Below, one piece after another: positions 13,274-13,820 of a stretch of 13,820 nt of DNA. The notes under the pieces were generated by a model. That model saw nothing but the letters and a program-made list of their open reading frames with translations, did not search any database and had not been told where the DNA came from. Each line of letters starts with the position of its first letter. Positions within the stretch are counted from its first letter, which is position 1. Source of the DNA: an uncultured Chloroflexota bacterium (lineage in GTDB: Bacteria; Chloroflexota; Anaerolineae; Aggregatilineales; Phototrophicaceae); assembly GCA_903904765.1 (NCBI GenBank), contig CAIVEA010000316.1:1-13820 (forward strand), read 5' to 3'. The position numbers and the translations under genes were made by a program.

Positions 13274-13647
13274 GGAGAGATTGTGTTCACCTCATGTATA
13301 CATTACGAAAACGTAAAGATTGGCAGTAAAATTTGTGATTAATTTATTTTTATTGCGCCCAACATGACATATGTTACCACAAGAGCATGAGATATAACCT
13401 TTGTTAGCAAATGTCATATTGAATATGCTGTAAGATCATAAACGTAAATACTCGTTATAAAAAATCTGGAGACACATCGGCAGTATTCGCGGATTTGTCC
13501 AGTAAGCCCATTTTCATCGCACTCCTCACCTTCCCCCTGTCGCCCGGGAGAGGATCACTTGCAAGGGTTTATGGATGGATAGGCCAACAACCGGTGAGCG
13601 CCTGCTCTTTGGTTGGCTCCTCTATGTCTGTTTGCGAGGGAGAACTC
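13274..13647. promoter_or_regulatory. AT-rich divergent intergenic region upstream of oxidoreductase and spoVS
   Basis: 374 bp without a gene, clearly AT-rich from 13295 to 13470. It holds several dyads: TTACG/CGTAA around AAAA (13303-13316), AACAT/ATGTT (13361-13375), and ATGACAT (13364-13370) with ATGTCAT (13411-13417). AACGTAAA occurs twice (13310-13317 and 13441-13448). Closer to spoVS, a leader hairpin is possible: GCCAAC (13583-13588) with GTTGGC (13612-13617), enclosing GAGC/GCTC (13596-13599/13604-13607). Promoters for both flanking genes should lie here, but none matches the consensus well enough to place. Confidence 0.4.
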
Positions 13648-13820
13648 ATGGAACGTGAGGATACAATGTACCCAGAAGATGAATTGGAATCAGCAGGACC
13701 GGATGTTATTAAAGTATCAGCCAAGTCGCGCTCGACAGCCGTCGCAGGTGCTATTGCTGGTGTGATTCGAGAACACCGCTATGCCGAGGTGCAAGCCATC
13801 GGCGCAGGTGCTGTGAATCA
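13648..13820 (+). CDS. SpoVS-family (stage V sporulation protein S-like) protein, 5' part
   Basis: The first 57 residues are visible; the gene runs off the window. The ATG at 13648 has GAGGGAG (13636-13642) 5 nt upstream. An in-frame ATG at 13624 is possible but has no ribosome site. After an acidic N-terminal extension of about 22 residues, the sequence VIKVSAKSRSTAVAGAIAGVIREHRYAEVQAIGAGAVNQ matches SpoVS, whose core reads V-L-K-V-S-A-K-S...V-A-G-A-L-A-G-V...Q-A-I-G-A-G-A-N-Q. SpoVS is a small Alba-like fold protein thought to bind nucleic acid. It affects sporulation in Bacillus but is widespread in non-spore-formers, including Chloroflexota, so a sporulation role should not be assumed. 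The usual SpoVS is about 86 aa and lacks the N-terminal extension. The Met at 13666 might be an alternative start. Confidence 0.9.
   Translation, partial: MEREDTMYPEDELESAGPDVIKVSAKSRSTAVAGAIAGVIREHRYAEVQAIGAGAVN

Overview
The window is moderately GC-rich bacterial DNA with genes on both strands. It probably comes from a member of the Chloroflexota (Anaerolineae-like), an inference from gene content: a SpoVS-family protein, a zinc-ribbon/FHA protein with a long Pro-rich linker, a HEAT-repeat protein, secreted non-lipoprotein solute-binding proteins, and short interspersed hairpin repeats. No rRNA, tRNA, CRISPR array, transposase or phage gene was seen.

Layout. (1) 1-1643 (+): the 3' end of a PadR-type regulator, then a secreted molybdate-binding protein (ModA) fused to a C-terminal sulfite-oxidase-fold molybdopterin-type domain. 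(2) 1640-2413 (-): a HEAT-repeat protein that converges on modA and overlaps it by 4 bp. (3) 2558-8287 (+): a polyamine-type ABC transporter operon in the order potB-potC-potD1-potD2-potA. It has a candidate promoter and leader hairpin in front, a terminator-like hairpin between the two potD genes, a degenerate third potD 3' end before potA, and a terminator after potA that lies inside a repeat element. (4) 8404-9393 (-): the zinc-ribbon/FHA protein. (5) 9460-10981 (+): a good promoter, a small SelW/Rdx-family gene whose codon 16 is an in-frame UGA in a C-x-x-U motif followed by a SECIS-like hairpin, then an AapJ-like amino-acid-binding protein with no permease nearby. (6) 10982-11228: intergenic repeats. 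(7) 11229-13273 (-): a flavin-dependent oxidoreductase translationally coupled (ATGA overlap) to a membrane-anchored tyrosine-phosphatase-like protein. (8) 13274-13647: an AT-rich divergent promoter region, then the 5' part of a SpoVS-family gene that leaves the window.

How it fits together. PotB and PotC form the membrane channel, PotA powers it, and two diverged secreted binding proteins can feed it. PotD1 keeps most of the classical polyamine-contact residues. PotD2 has lost three of them, so it probably brings a different ligand to the same permease. With the potD3 remnant this points to repeated tandem duplication of potD.

The most notable item is the probable selenoprotein at 9525-9824. 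A standard gene caller would start it after the UGA and lose the redox motif. All motif readings, alignments and counts were made by eye; no database search or folding program was run.
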